Origin: Saprospira grandis DSM 2844
GTDB taxonomy: Bacteria > Bacteroidota > Bacteroidia > Chitinophagales > Saprospiraceae
Direction of reading: 5' to 3'
Assembly: GCF_000275825.1 (NCBI RefSeq)
Contig: NZ_JH719942.1
Span: 434,240 to 483,815 of the forward strand
Length of the DNA stretch: 49,576 bases
Within the stretch, counting starts at the first letter, position 1. The number at the start of each line of letters is the position of its first letter. Positions 33,271 through 42,195 of this stretch are shown here, piece after piece. Made by a program: the position numbers and the translations under genes. A model generated the notes under the pieces. The model saw only the letters and a program-made list of their open reading frames with translations, searched no databases and was not told where the DNA came from.

Positions 33271-34701
33271 ATGAACGTAAAGAAATACAGTCCCCTTTTA
33301 TTGGCGGCCTTGGGCCTAACGGCCTGTGGTGGCGGGGGTGATGCTGCCCTAGAATCTGCCATTCGGAAAGCCCTAAAAGATGGGCAAGTGACTACAGAAG
33401 AGTGGCAAGACTTGCAAGCGCAATCGGCCAATGGGCCTTATTCTGATTGTGCAAAATTATTGACATTGGTAGAGCAAGTGAACGCCAATGTTCGGCAAAA
33501 AGCGGAGCAACTGCCCAGTTGTGAGTCGGTTAAGAAAGCGGAGCAAAAAACGGCCCTATCCTTTGCCCTATTTGTGGAGAACTCGAACAGCATGATGGGC
33601 TATTTTACGGGCAATACGGCCTTTAAGGACGCCATGATGGATTTGGGGAGTCGGATAGAGGATAAGGGAAAAAAGAACGACTACTACTTTATTAATGATC
33701 AGCCGCATAAAATTGGGCAAGACTACGAGGAATTCATTCAGAAAATGGACCGTAAAACGGCCATAAAAGTGGGGAACATCCGTATTTCTAAGCTCGATGA
33801 GATGTTGGGCGAGGCGGTTCGGCAAGTAACCGAAGAGGGAAAAACGGCCATTTTGGCCTCTGATTTTATTTATGATGTGAATCGACAGAACCCCAAGGAT
33901 GCTTTTCCAAAATTGAAATACTCGATTAAGGGGAAGTTGCAGAAATTGAGAGAGCGGGGTGATTATGGCCTACTTTTGCTCAAGATGAGCTCCTTATATG
34001 ATGGCAAATACTATGATTATCAGGATCGGCCCACGAGCATTAAGGAAGAGCGGCCTTATTACATTTGCATTTTGGGCAAAAACGCTCAATTGCAAGAAAT
34101 GTACTTGCATTATGACTTGAAGAGCATTCGGGGTTTTGAGGAAGCGATTATTTTTTATCAGCCAGATGGACAGGCCTATTATCATTCGGTTTTGGGGCAG
34201 AGCTATAAGGCGGGGCAATTTTCTCGGCCAAGAGGGCAAGAATTGATTCAGGCCATAGAAAAGCCGGAGCTAGACAAGCGCAGCGGTAGTTTTGAGATGG
34301 CCCTAGCGGTAGATCTTAGTACATTGCCTGCGCCTGCTTCTTATGCTTTGGACAAGCTAAATTACTCGGTTGATGGCGGAAACTTTAGCATTAAGGAGAT
34401 TTTGCCCCTAGCAACTGCTGAAATTCATAAAAATGATCAGCGATATTTGGGGACTGCCAGCCATATTTTTATTTTAGAGAGTTCGGAATTACCCAAAGAT
34501 AATTTCGAGATCAAACTAGCGCTCAAAAAGCAGTTGCCTGCTTGGGTAGCCGCTGCACATACCGAAGACGACCGTAAAATTAAGGAGCAAATGGATAAAA
34601 CCTTGGGCCTTCAGTATTGGGTTTCTGGCATTTCGGAAGCCTTTAATGAGTTGGGCGAGGATAACCACTATTTTCAAATAAAGCTTGCTGTAAGCAACTA
34701 A
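33271..34701 (+). CDS. vWA-like lipoprotein, first gene of the tubulin/actin-like operon
   Basis: A 476-residue protein. The signal MNVKKYSPLLLAALGLTAC has a lipobox Cys at 19, so it is a lipoprotein. From about residue 97 it resembles a von Willebrand A fold: ALFVENSNSMMGYF (102-108 in place of DxSxS, with Glu for the first Asp), a helical segment, and AILASDFIYDVN near 195 as a second metal-site strand. A C-terminal beta-rich domain follows. The frame is open upstream to 33088, but that part is translated repeat. It is followed at 10 bp by a small membrane protein gene, so it heads an operon. Role unknown; a ligand- or partner-binding subunit is plausible. Confidence 0.75.
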   Translation: MNVKKYSPLLLAALGLTACGGGGDAALESAIRKALKDGQVTTEEWQDLQAQSANGPYSDCAKLLTLVEQVNANVRQKAEQLPSCESVKKAEQKTALSFALFVENSNSMMGYFTGNTAFKDAMMDLGSRIEDKGKKNDYYFINDQPHKIGQDYEEFIQKMDRKTAIKVGNIRISKLDEMLGEAVRQVTEEGKTAILASDFIYDVNRQNPKDAFPKLKYSIKGKLQKLRERGDYGLLLLKMSSLYDGKYYDYQDRPTSIKEERPYYICILGKNAQLQEMYLHYDLKSIRGFEEAIIFYQPDGQAYYHSVLGQSYKAGQFSRPRGQELIQAIEKPELDKRSGSFEMALAVDLSTLPAPASYALDKLNYSVDGGNFSIKEILPLATAEIHKNDQRYLGTASHIFILESSELPKDNFEIKLALKKQLPAWVAAAHTEDDRKIKEQMDKTLGLQYWVSGISEAFNELGEDNHYFQIKLAVSN

Positions 34702-34711
34702 AGACTAAACA

Positions 34712-35101
34712 ATGAACGGATTTTTTGCAAAAATGATCGAGCTGATTTACAGTTCACAAATGACCAATGACCTTTACGATAACAACATATATGGCGTAGC
34801 GGGTTTGGTGATGATCTTGGTGCCTGTTTTAGGGGCCCTTATTTTTTACTTTGGCTTTGACAAAGCGCGTTATGTGGGTTGGAAAGCCTGGGCCCTAAGT
34901 TTTTTGCTCAGCATTTTGACTTGTTTTTTGATTTGTTGGCTTTGGCCACAATCGGCCATGGGCAAAGCGGGTTTAGACTATGCGAGTAGCGAGTACGTCT
35001 ACTTTTCGGCCATCACCTCTATTTATTCGGTGATTATTTTTATGATTTGCACCTTTGTCTTCCGTTTTCGGACCACCAACCTACTTCACTCTCCTTTTTA
35101 G
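34712..35101 (+). CDS. small membrane protein, three TM helices
   Basis: A 129-residue protein with hydrophobic segments at about 24-46 (YGVAGLVMILVPVLGALIFYFGF), 62-80 and 95-117. No family recognised. Ten bp behind the lipoprotein gene and 27 bp before the tubulin-like gene, it could be the membrane docking subunit connecting a periplasmic vWA protein and cytoplasmic NTPases. Confidence 0.75.
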   Translation: MNGFFAKMIELIYSSQMTNDLYDNNIYGVAGLVMILVPVLGALIFYFGFDKARYVGWKAWALSFLLSILTCFLICWLWPQSAMGKAGLDYASSEYVYFSAITSIYSVIIFMICTFVFRFRTTNLLHSPF

Positions 35102-35128
35102 GCTTTAGGGCCACTAAAAACCTCATTC

Positions 35129-36628
35129 ATGGATCGTTTATTTTTATTTTGTATTGGCGGAACGGGCTCTCGGGTCTTGCGTTCTTTAGTCCATTTACTT
35201 GCTGCGGGGGTAGAGCTGCCTGTCCGCGAATTGATTCCCATTATTATTGACCCCGACAAAGAGAACGGCAATGTCGAGCAAAGCATCAAATTGCTCAATG
35301 CCTATCAGGAAATACGAGACAAGGCCCATTCTGCGGGCAGTAGTTTTTTCAAGACCTCCATTCGCCGCCTCTCCGAGGTAGTTGATGGCGATATTGCTGG
35401 CCTGAGCAATGAGTTTCGGGCGGGGGCCCAAACGGGCGAGCGGCAGACCTTCAAGGACTTTTTGGAGTTTGACAGCATGGATGCGGCCACTCGTTCTTTG
35501 CTTCAGCTCTTGTATAGCGAGCGCGACAATTTGCAGTCGGATCTCAGCATTGGCTTTAAGGGCAATCCGCATATGGGGACCGTAGTGCTGAATAAATTTC
35601 AGGAATCGGCCGATTTTCGGGCCTTTGTCAATATGGTCTCAGATAACGACCGCATTTTTATTGTCAGTTCTATTTTTGGCGGAACGGGAGCCGCAGGTTT
35701 TCCGCTTTTGGTCAAAAATATCCGCCATCCGCATAGCGATTACCAAAGTAAGCAGGCCACCCTCAAGCAGGTCCCTTTGGGCGCCCTGACGATGCTCCCT
35801 TATTTTGGGGTAGAAAGCAAGCCGGGCAGCCCTATTCAGAACACCTTTATGGGCAAAACTAAGTCGGCCCTTTCTTTTTATGGCGATGACCTTCGGGGCA
35901 TCAACAGCCTCTATTATTTGGGCGATGACCACCAAAAAGAGGTCGATAATCAGCCTGGGGGCGCTAGCCAACAGAACCGCGCTCATTTTGCCGAGTTGGT
36001 GGCCGCTTTGGCCGTTATTGATTTTGCCAAAACGCCTCAGGATCGCCTAAAAACCAATGCAGAGGGTATTGCTTTACAGCCTTCTTTTAAAGAATTTGGC
36101 CTGTTGGTCGATGAAAATAACCCCGACCAATTGAGTTTGCGCAATCTTGCGTCTAGCAGCAGGCAGCAAATTGGTCCGCAGCTCATCAAAATGTACTATG
36201 CGCTTTTGTTTGCCAAAAACCAATTGGCCGAGTCGCTAGCCACCAAAAACCATCCTTTTGTCAAGGGCAGCACGGGGGTTCCGCTCAGTCCTTCGCTCAT
36301 CAATGCGCCCTTTTTTGCCGATCGGCTCAACCCTTACTTTACCCAATTTCACGATTGGCTCATCGAATTGGCCCAAAATAGCCGCGCCTTTGCCCCTTTC
36401 AATCTACAAACCGAGGCCCTAGACGCCAAAGTAGTGGGGGTCGAGCAACTCAAGAAAGGCTTTTTCAGAAAAACTTCGGATTGGGATTATGCCGTTTTTG
36501 AGGGCTACCTCAATGATGTAGAAAGCAAGATGGGCGGGCTCTCTGCCGAGCAGAAACTACTGGCCCTCCTCTCTCAAGGAACCGAAGAGCTCTATAAAGA
36601 ACGCATCCAAACGGGTTTGTTGGGCTAA
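35129..36628 (+). CDS. tubulin-fold GTPase-like protein
   Basis: A 499-residue cytoplasmic protein with features of the tubulin-like superfamily. The first strand leads into CIGGTGSRVLRSLVHL (G10-G13, phosphate loop 1), then IIIDPDKENGNVEQ. The tubulin signature equivalent is SSIFGGTGAAGFPLLV at about 178-193, matching the GGGTG(T/S)G loop of FtsZ and tubulin. The rest is long and helical without FtsZ's C-terminal peptide. This agrees with the bacterial Tubulin_2 type rather than FtsZ, BtubA/B or TubZ. Polymerisation or GTP use is not demonstrated. It lies in one operon with the actin/Hsp70-like gene. Confidence 0.75.
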   Translation: MDRLFLFCIGGTGSRVLRSLVHLLAAGVELPVRELIPIIIDPDKENGNVEQSIKLLNAYQEIRDKAHSAGSSFFKTSIRRLSEVVDGDIAGLSNEFRAGAQTGERQTFKDFLEFDSMDAATRSLLQLLYSERDNLQSDLSIGFKGNPHMGTVVLNKFQESADFRAFVNMVSDNDRIFIVSSIFGGTGAAGFPLLVKNIRHPHSDYQSKQATLKQVPLGALTMLPYFGVESKPGSPIQNTFMGKTKSALSFYGDDLRGINSLYYLGDDHQKEVDNQPGGASQQNRAHFAELVAALAVIDFAKTPQDRLKTNAEGIALQPSFKEFGLLVDENNPDQLSLRNLASSSRQQIGPQLIKMYYALLFAKNQLAESLATKNHPFVKGSTGVPLSPSLINAPFFADRLNPYFTQFHDWLIELAQNSRAFAPFNLQTEALDAKVVGVEQLKKGFFRKTSDWDYAVFEGYLNDVESKMGGLSAEQKLLALLSQGTEELYKERIQTGLLG

Positions 36629-36635
36629 TTTTTTT

Positions 36636-36773
36636 GGGGCTTCCGCAGCAAGCTGCGGCGCTACGTTTCGGGGCTCGCTATTCGCTCGGCCCTTCGCTTT
36701 TCGCTGCGCTCAAAGCTCGGTCTGGCCTGACGGCCACCCCTGCACATCGCTAAGCCGTTTTGGCCCAAGGGCC
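36636..36773 (+). repeat. GCE copy 14, subtype b, inside the tubulin/actin-like operon
   Basis: GGGGC edge 7 bp after the tubulin-like stop, following T7. First stem CCGCAGC-AA-GCTGCGG, core GCTATTCGC, stem A GCTTT/AAAGC, stem B GGCC-TGAC-GGCC. Confidence 0.85.
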
Positions 36774-36823
36774 AATATGGGCGGGCAGCAATATTTAAAA
36801 CGACCATCACAAGATAGATACAG

Positions 36824-39800
36824 ATGAATTTAAAAGAAGAAGTACTGCGTTTGCATTCGGCCAATCAGGTAGGCAGCGACTGGCATGAAACGGGCAAAAT
36901 GCACGATAGCCAAATTGAACAGATTAAAGACCCTTCTGGGGAACATCATAATATTGCCATTACCTCTATTCCTTCGCCTTTTGCGCGCATCCACCTCACA
37001 GAAAATGCCTTTGAGCGGGTGCACAAAATGGCCGATTTAGATCCCTCTCGCTTACATGGCAACAGCATCCACCACCGCCTTATTTCCGAGGCCCTAGATG
37101 TGGCCCAACTCTTTTTTGAGTATGATAATGTACGGGCCCGAAATATGGAGGTAGATATTGTTCGCTGGAATATTGAAGATAATATTGCCGCTCTCAATCG
37201 CAATCCCAAACATGCCGTTTTGGGCCATGCCTTAGAGCTATTTATTAAGAACTCGGCCAAAAACTCGGGACTTTCGCTCCTCCAAGATATTTATATCTTG
37301 CGCTGGAACTACCTGCCCGTGGGCGGTACCTGCGCCTCTACCCTATTCTTTTCTTCGCCCAATATTCCAGACCCCAAAGAACAGGGCCAACAAATCGTCT
37401 TTGGAGAAGACAGTTTATTTGACAATAGCTTTTGTCCGCTCTACAATCGAGAAAAAGACTTTATTCGCTACCTCTATCAATTGTTTTATCGCTACCCGAG
37501 CCTAAAACAAAGCGCCAACCTGATGTGGAAATACATGGAGGTTAGTCTGCGCCAAATTAACCGTACCGATCCAGACCTCTTTAAAGAGCTCAAGGCCCTA
37601 GAAAATAAACTGGAGGATACCCTGCGCCAAGATATGGACCGCAGCTATAGCATCGCCAATTTTGCCGGCCCCAATACCCAAATCGAAATTCTTCCCGATG
37701 TCGTTTTGTACAAACGCAAAGAAGGAGAAAGCAGCGCAGAAACCGACTTTGCCATTGGCTCCTTTAGCCAGCCTGGAGAAGTAAACCAAAAATATAATCA
37801 GCTGCATCCCGAGCAAAAAGTGCCGCTTCTTTTACAAGATAAATTGCAAGCGAGCTTGCTCTATATGGGCAGCCGCTGGCGCTTTGAGACCAAAGTCCCC
37901 CCAGTGGACCACAAGCCATTGCAAGAGCGTCAGCTGCCCGATATTAACAATAAATACCCCTATCTCACTATTTCTGATTTCTTAGAAGACTATCTACTCG
38001 AGCTGCCCTTTGAGGCCGAACAGGATAGCTTCTTCATGGGGCATTTACTCAACTTTAACCTTACCGACCGAGCACAGGCCATTTTGGGAGACCGCCACTT
38101 TGCGCTCCCCATTAAGCCTTTGTTCTTCTCCTTTTTCGAGCCAGAAGACCTCATGCGGCAACTGCCCGATGGGCGGCCCGTCTTTAGTATCGAAAAACTG
38201 AGTAGCTCTTCTTTTAAGGTCAATCTGCGCCTGCCTATTAGCAAAAACAACCAGTTTTTGAACCTAGAGCGCATCTATTACCGCAATGCAGAACCCCATA
38301 TTGATGCTCAGCACAATGATGGCGCTATCCGAAGCAGCCAACTCAATCTAGCCATTATGCCGCTGCTCCAAACAGCCAAGCATCTTCGGGTTGGTTTGGT
38401 CGATATTGAACATAAGGATTATGACATTAAGTTCTTTAAGGCGAGCCAAGAGGTGCACTTGCAAAATGTAAAAGAACAAAAACGAAGCTTAGGCAGTACA
38501 GGCGCTCTAGCTAGCTCGCAATACTTTGCCCTACAAGAACCCTTTGACTATTTACAACTTGTACAAGAAGGCCGCTATCCCGCTATTATTTTGCCCAAAT
38601 GGCGAAAAGTAGCCAACCAAAGTAAGTCTTTTAGCTTTGCCATTGACTTTGGGACCACCAATACGCATATTGAATACTCGGAGGGACATGGTAACCCCAA
38701 AACCTTCGATATTGGAAAAAATGATGCTCAATTGGCCCAACTCAATAACCAAGAGTATCGCCTGAGCTTCCCAGAACTCAATAGTTACTTCCTCAAAGAA
38801 CTCCTCCCCCTAGAAATTGGTGGAGAATACCACTTCCCTTCTAGAACCGCACTCACAGAAAGACAAAACCTAAACTGGCAACAGGCTGCACAAAGCTACC
38901 TAGACTATAACCCCACCCTCTATTTTGAACAAGATAGTAGCCTGCCCCAATCTAAAATTATTACCAACCTCAAATGGGGAGACCTGAGCGGAAACTCCGA
39001 TGAGGGCCAAAGAAGAGTGCGCGCCTACCTCGAGTCACTCATGTTTATGATTCATAATAAGGTGCTGCTCAATGGTGGCGACCTCAATAAAGTAGAACTC
39101 CTCTGGTTCTACCCCTCTAGCATGAGCCGAAGAAGCAAAAGTGAGCTCCGCCGAAATTGGGAAGACCTCGCCAAAGCCTACCTTGGCCCAAATGCCAAAA
39201 TTAGCGACCTTCCCGAATCAGAAGCTCCCTACTACGAACATGCAGATACAGCTATCGGTAGCCAACCCTCTGTAAATATCGATATTGGTGGAGGAACGAC
39301 CGATGTACAAGTTTTTGAAAAAGGACAACCTACTTTCCATACCTCATTCCGCTTTGCTGGAGATACCCTCTTTGGTAATGGCTATGGTAGACAGCAATCT
39401 TTAGAAAATGGCTTTGTCAAGGCCTTCTCTAACCAAGTAGAAAACTACCTAGATGCCAATCCCGAACTAGGCCGCTTTATGAGCGTCTACCAACAACTTA
39501 GCGATCCCGCCAAAGGACGCTCTGCCGACCTCAATAGCTTTTTCTTCTCCCTAGAAGGAAATATCCGCAATACAAATCCAGACCTACACTTCTCTTTTGC
39601 CGAAAAACTCCGACAAGATGAAGACTTTAGTATTGCTTTCTATACCTTCCACTTGGCCATTTTGTACCATACAGCCTGCTGGATGAAGGAACAAAAGTTA
39701 GAGATGCCACAGTATATTTTCTATTCAGGGAATACCTCCAAAAGCTTAGACTATTTGGATAATGACCCCAGAAAAGAATTACTAGAAGAATTGGCCGGAC

Positions 39801-40315
39801 GGGTCTTTGAAAGAGTGTACCAAAAAGAATATGGCCACATTCGTCTAGAATTAAGAGTAAGTAGCCAACCTAAGGAGGCCACCTGTAAAGGCGGACTCAA
39901 ACTTCTCCGCCACCAGAACCGTAATAGTGGGCGCATCTCTTCTACCGTTCTTTTGTCTAGTCATGCTATGTTGCTCGGAGATCGAACGGGTCCCCGCCTC
40001 ACTTATAATCAAATGATTGAGGATAAGGAGCGAAACTTCAAGGAAGGGGCCCTCAAGTCTTATCTAGATTTTGTCGACCTTATTCTAGACCTCGGCTATG
40101 AGTTCCGCTGGTCCGATTTAGGTATCCCCGTCGGAAAAATCCAAGACTACAAGCAGGTCCTTTCTTATAATCTAGAGGCCTTCTATGAAGCTGGACTAAG
40201 AGAACGGCTCCAACTCACTGATCCCGCAGACCTCATTGAGGAAACCCTCTTTTTCTACCCCCTAGTTGGGGCCCTGCACCGCCTTATTTTGGAGATTGGA
40301 AATAAGCGCATCTAA
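36824..40315 (+). CDS. giant protein with C-terminal actin/Hsp70-type ATPase domain
   Basis: A 1163-residue protein. Residues 1 to about 600 are of unknown type, mixed alpha/beta with many aromatic residues. From about 603 an actin/Hsp70-fold ATPase is visible: phosphate-1 motif FAIDFGTTNTHIEYSEG (about 604-620), phosphate-2 motif VNIDIGGGTTDVQVFEKG (about 816-833) and an adenosine-type segment IFYSGNTSKSLDYLD near 965-980. The size and layout recall SrfB-type proteins, but I cannot confirm homology. No signal or TM, so cytoplasmic. Together with the tubulin-like gene it pairs the two filament-forming NTPase folds in one operon. Confidence 0.78.
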   Translation: MNLKEEVLRLHSANQVGSDWHETGKMHDSQIEQIKDPSGEHHNIAITSIPSPFARIHLTENAFERVHKMADLDPSRLHGNSIHHRLISEALDVAQLFFEYDNVRARNMEVDIVRWNIEDNIAALNRNPKHAVLGHALELFIKNSAKNSGLSLLQDIYILRWNYLPVGGTCASTLFFSSPNIPDPKEQGQQIVFGEDSLFDNSFCPLYNREKDFIRYLYQLFYRYPSLKQSANLMWKYMEVSLRQINRTDPDLFKELKALENKLEDTLRQDMDRSYSIANFAGPNTQIEILPDVVLYKRKEGESSAETDFAIGSFSQPGEVNQKYNQLHPEQKVPLLLQDKLQASLLYMGSRWRFETKVPPVDHKPLQERQLPDINNKYPYLTISDFLEDYLLELPFEAEQDSFFMGHLLNFNLTDRAQAILGDRHFALPIKPLFFSFFEPEDLMRQLPDGRPVFSIEKLSSSSFKVNLRLPISKNNQFLNLERIYYRNAEPHIDAQHNDGAIRSSQLNLAIMPLLQTAKHLRVGLVDIEHKDYDIKFFKASQEVHLQNVKEQKRSLGSTGALASSQYFALQEPFDYLQLVQEGRYPAIILPKWRKVANQSKSFSFAIDFGTTNTHIEYSEGHGNPKTFDIGKNDAQLAQLNNQEYRLSFPELNSYFLKELLPLEIGGEYHFPSRTALTERQNLNWQQAAQSYLDYNPTLYFEQDSSLPQSKIITNLKWGDLSGNSDEGQRRVRAYLESLMFMIHNKVLLNGGDLNKVELLWFYPSSMSRRSKSELRRNWEDLAKAYLGPNAKISDLPESEAPYYEHADTAIGSQPSVNIDIGGGTTDVQVFEKGQPTFHTSFRFAGDTLFGNGYGRQQSLENGFVKAFSNQVENYLDANPELGRFMSVYQQLSDPAKGRSADLNSFFFSLEGNIRNTNPDLHFSFAEKLRQDEDFSIAFYTFHLAILYHTACWMKEQKLEMPQYIFYSGNTSKSLDYLDNDPRKELLEELAGRVFERVYQKEYGHIRLELRVSSQPKEATCKGGLKLLRHQNRNSGRISSTVLLSSHAMLLGDRTGPRLTYNQMIEDKERNFKEGALKSYLDFVDLILDLGYEFRWSDLGIPVGKIQDYKQVLSYNLEAFYEAGLRERLQLTDPADLIEETLFFYPLVGALHRLILEIGNKRI

Positions 40316-40323
40316 ATACAATG

Positions 40324-40350
40324 GAGCGCTGGCCCTCAGGGCCAGCGCTC
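40324..40350 (+). promoter_or_regulatory. perfect intercistronic hairpin
   Basis: GAGCGCTGGCCC-TCA-GGGCCAGCGCTC, a perfect 12-bp stem starting 8 bp after the stop of the giant ATPase gene and ending 17 bp before the next start. No T run follows, so it is not a standard terminator; it may stabilise or process the operon mRNA. Confidence 0.7.
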
Positions 40351-40367
40351 TCCCAAACCATAACCCT

Positions 40368-41582
40368 ATGTCAAAATACAAAACACTGCTATGCGCTGCT
40401 TTTCTGCTCCCAGCTAGCCTTTGGGCCCAACAAACAAGCTGGAATCCACAAGAACAAACAGCCATTATTGAAGAAATAAAAACAAGCTGTAATTGCCAAG
40501 TTGATGGATTTAATTTGGTCGATGTCACAACTACCTTTAAACAATCTTTTGGCGCTGAAGGAAAAGATAAGGGCAATGATATTTTATTAAGCGCTTACCA
40601 AGGCTTAAAACTACACGAATGGGCGCCCAATACAGATAGTAGCTTTTGGGCCAAAAAGCTAAAAGATTACCCTAGCGCTAACCCCAAATGGGATAGCATT
40701 TTTCGACAACCCACGATCGCCCTTCTCCGAAAAGAAACGGAGCAACAAAAACTGGCGCAAATCCTGATTTGCCAAAGCATAGAAAAGATACATACCTACT
40801 ATCTTCAACATCCAGAAGAACTTCAGGCAGCTCCCGCTCAACTAGCCTACTATCAATCTCTCACTAAGCTAGAACAAGCTCCAGCAAAAGCCGAAAAGCC
40901 CAAGGCAAAAGCAGCCCAAGCAGAGGCCTCCACGGGCTTGCCCTATGGCTGGATTAGTGGCGGTTTGGCTGTTGGCTTTTTGTTGGGCCTATTTATTGGC
41001 GCCGCTGTTCGACCTGGCAACAAGAAGGAGGAAAAGAACAATAATGGCTTGGCCAGCCCAGAAGAACAGCTCCAAAGTAAAAACAAGCAGCTCCAAAAAG
41101 AAGTGGCTGCCGCTCAACAACAATTGCAAGATTCCGAAAAAAATATTCAGCGCTATAAACAAGAAATTGAACGGCTGAAAGATGATTTAATCACCCAAAA
41201 CCGAGAAAAACGGCCTTTGCAAGAGCATAAAATAGAGCAATCCCCTATTCATCAAAAACCTAAAATGAAAGCCTACCTCAACGCTCCCCCTGACCCCAAA
41301 GATGGACTATTTTATGGCCAAGACATCAGCCAAACAGCTAGCCCCACCAGCCTTTTTCTACTAGAGTATGTAGATGAACAGAGCCAAGAAGCTAACTTTA
41401 GTCTGCGCCTAGAACCCGCTGTCCTCGCTAGAGTAAATACAGACCATCGAAATTATTTACGGGCCTCTGCCGATATTTATCAAGATGGCCAAATCCCCCC
41501 TCAGGCCAAAATCACCCCCGGCCTATTGGTCCGACAGGGCCAAGGTTGGCGAGTAAAGAAAAAGATGATTATCAACTGGTAA
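40368..41582 (+). CDS. membrane-anchored coiled-coil protein
   Basis: A 404-residue protein. Signal peptide MSKYKTLLCAAFLLPASLWAQ, then a periplasmic helical domain with CNC near 41-43, an Ala/Lys/Pro linker, one TM helix at about 195-214 (ISGGLAVGFLLGLFIGAAV), a coiled coil at 225-280 (LQSKNKQLQKEVAAAQQQLQDSEKNI) and a C-terminal beta-rich domain. It would connect periplasm and cytoplasm. The frame is open to 40266 but overlaps the previous gene; 40368 gives a clean signal peptide. Last gene of the operon. Confidence 0.78.
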   Translation: MSKYKTLLCAAFLLPASLWAQQTSWNPQEQTAIIEEIKTSCNCQVDGFNLVDVTTTFKQSFGAEGKDKGNDILLSAYQGLKLHEWAPNTDSSFWAKKLKDYPSANPKWDSIFRQPTIALLRKETEQQKLAQILICQSIEKIHTYYLQHPEELQAAPAQLAYYQSLTKLEQAPAKAEKPKAKAAQAEASTGLPYGWISGGLAVGFLLGLFIGAAVRPGNKKEEKNNNGLASPEEQLQSKNKQLQKEVAAAQQQLQDSEKNIQRYKQEIERLKDDLITQNREKRPLQEHKIEQSPIHQKPKMKAYLNAPPDPKDGLFYGQDISQTASPTSLFLLEYVDEQSQEANFSLRLEPAVLARVNTDHRNYLRASADIYQDGQIPPQAKITPGLLVRQGQGWRVKKKMIINW

Positions 41583-41588
41583 AATGAT

Positions 41589-41620
41589 AAGCTGCTGATT
41601 TTTTCGGCAGCTTTTTTTTT
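41589..41620 (+). terminator. terminator of the tubulin/actin-like operon
   Basis: Stem AAGCTGC / GCAGCTT with an 11-nt T-rich loop, followed by about nine T that run directly into the GGGGC edge of GCE copy 15a. Confidence 0.75.
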
Positions 41621-41803
41621 GGGGCTGCCCCGCCCTTTGGGCGGGTCGGGCCATTTATTCCCGTTGGTCATCGAACTGGCGCCCCTATAGGGGCTGGTTG
41701 TCGCAGCTCGCAGGTCTGCTCGGCCCTGCGCGGGCTACGCCCGCTGGGTCTGCCGCCTTCGGCGGCCCTGCTACAGCCCCTCAGCCTGCGGCGGCTTTGC
41801 CGC
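41621..41803 (+). repeat. GCE copy 15a, subtype a, interrupted by 45 bp
   Basis: First stem CCCGCCC-TTT-GGGCGGG, core GCAGGTCTGC, stem A GCGGGC-TAC-GCCCGC, stem B CCGCC-TTC-GGCGG, tail GGCGGC-TTT-GCCGCC. Compared with copy 10, about 45 bp (41657-41701) are inserted between CCATTT and CGCAGC, containing the palindrome GCCCCTATAGGGGC. Confidence 0.8.
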
Positions 41804-41940
41804 CTGCAAAACCGTTTACTGCAGCCTAAAGGCCGCAGCCAATCTTGTTGGTCCTCATTTTTCTTGCCGCAGGAGCTTAAAAGCGCCTGCTTCTGATTTT
41901 TATGGAGGGCAGCTATTTTCAGGTCCAGCGGATTTTGATG

Positions 41941-42083
41941 GCCGAAGGCCATTCGGCCTAGCGATGCGGCGGGGTGGCCCGCAGGGCCAGACCGAAGGCG
42001 AAACGAAGTGTAGCCTGAAGGGCCGAGCAGACCTGCGAGCCCCAAAGCGTAGCGCCGCAAGGCGAAGCCGCAGCGGAGGCCCC
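41941..42083 (-). repeat. GCE copy 15b, subtype a
   Basis: GGGGCC edge at 42083 beside A5. Core GCAGGTCTGC, stem A AGGC/GCCT, stem B GGCCC-TGC-GGGCC. Tail-to-tail with copy 15a. The whole gap 41583-42195 holds these two copies and no gene I can support. Confidence 0.85.
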
Positions 42084-42195
42084 AAAAACAACAAGTCTTA
42101 AAGAAAACAAAAGAAGGAAAAGAGCGCCCACTATTGCGAAAAAAGTTGCATCTTCTAGAAGATCCCCTTTATCTTCTTTCATTAAAACGAAGCCA

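Noticed and set aside
35129-36628. Tubulin-like protein as FtsZ or plasmid TubZ
   Set aside because: It lacks the FtsZ C-terminal tail and the canonical GGGTGTG form, and its neighbours are neither division nor partition genes.
40324-40350. Hairpin taken as a Rho-independent terminator
   Set aside because: No T run follows it and the next gene of the cluster lies only 17 bp downstream.
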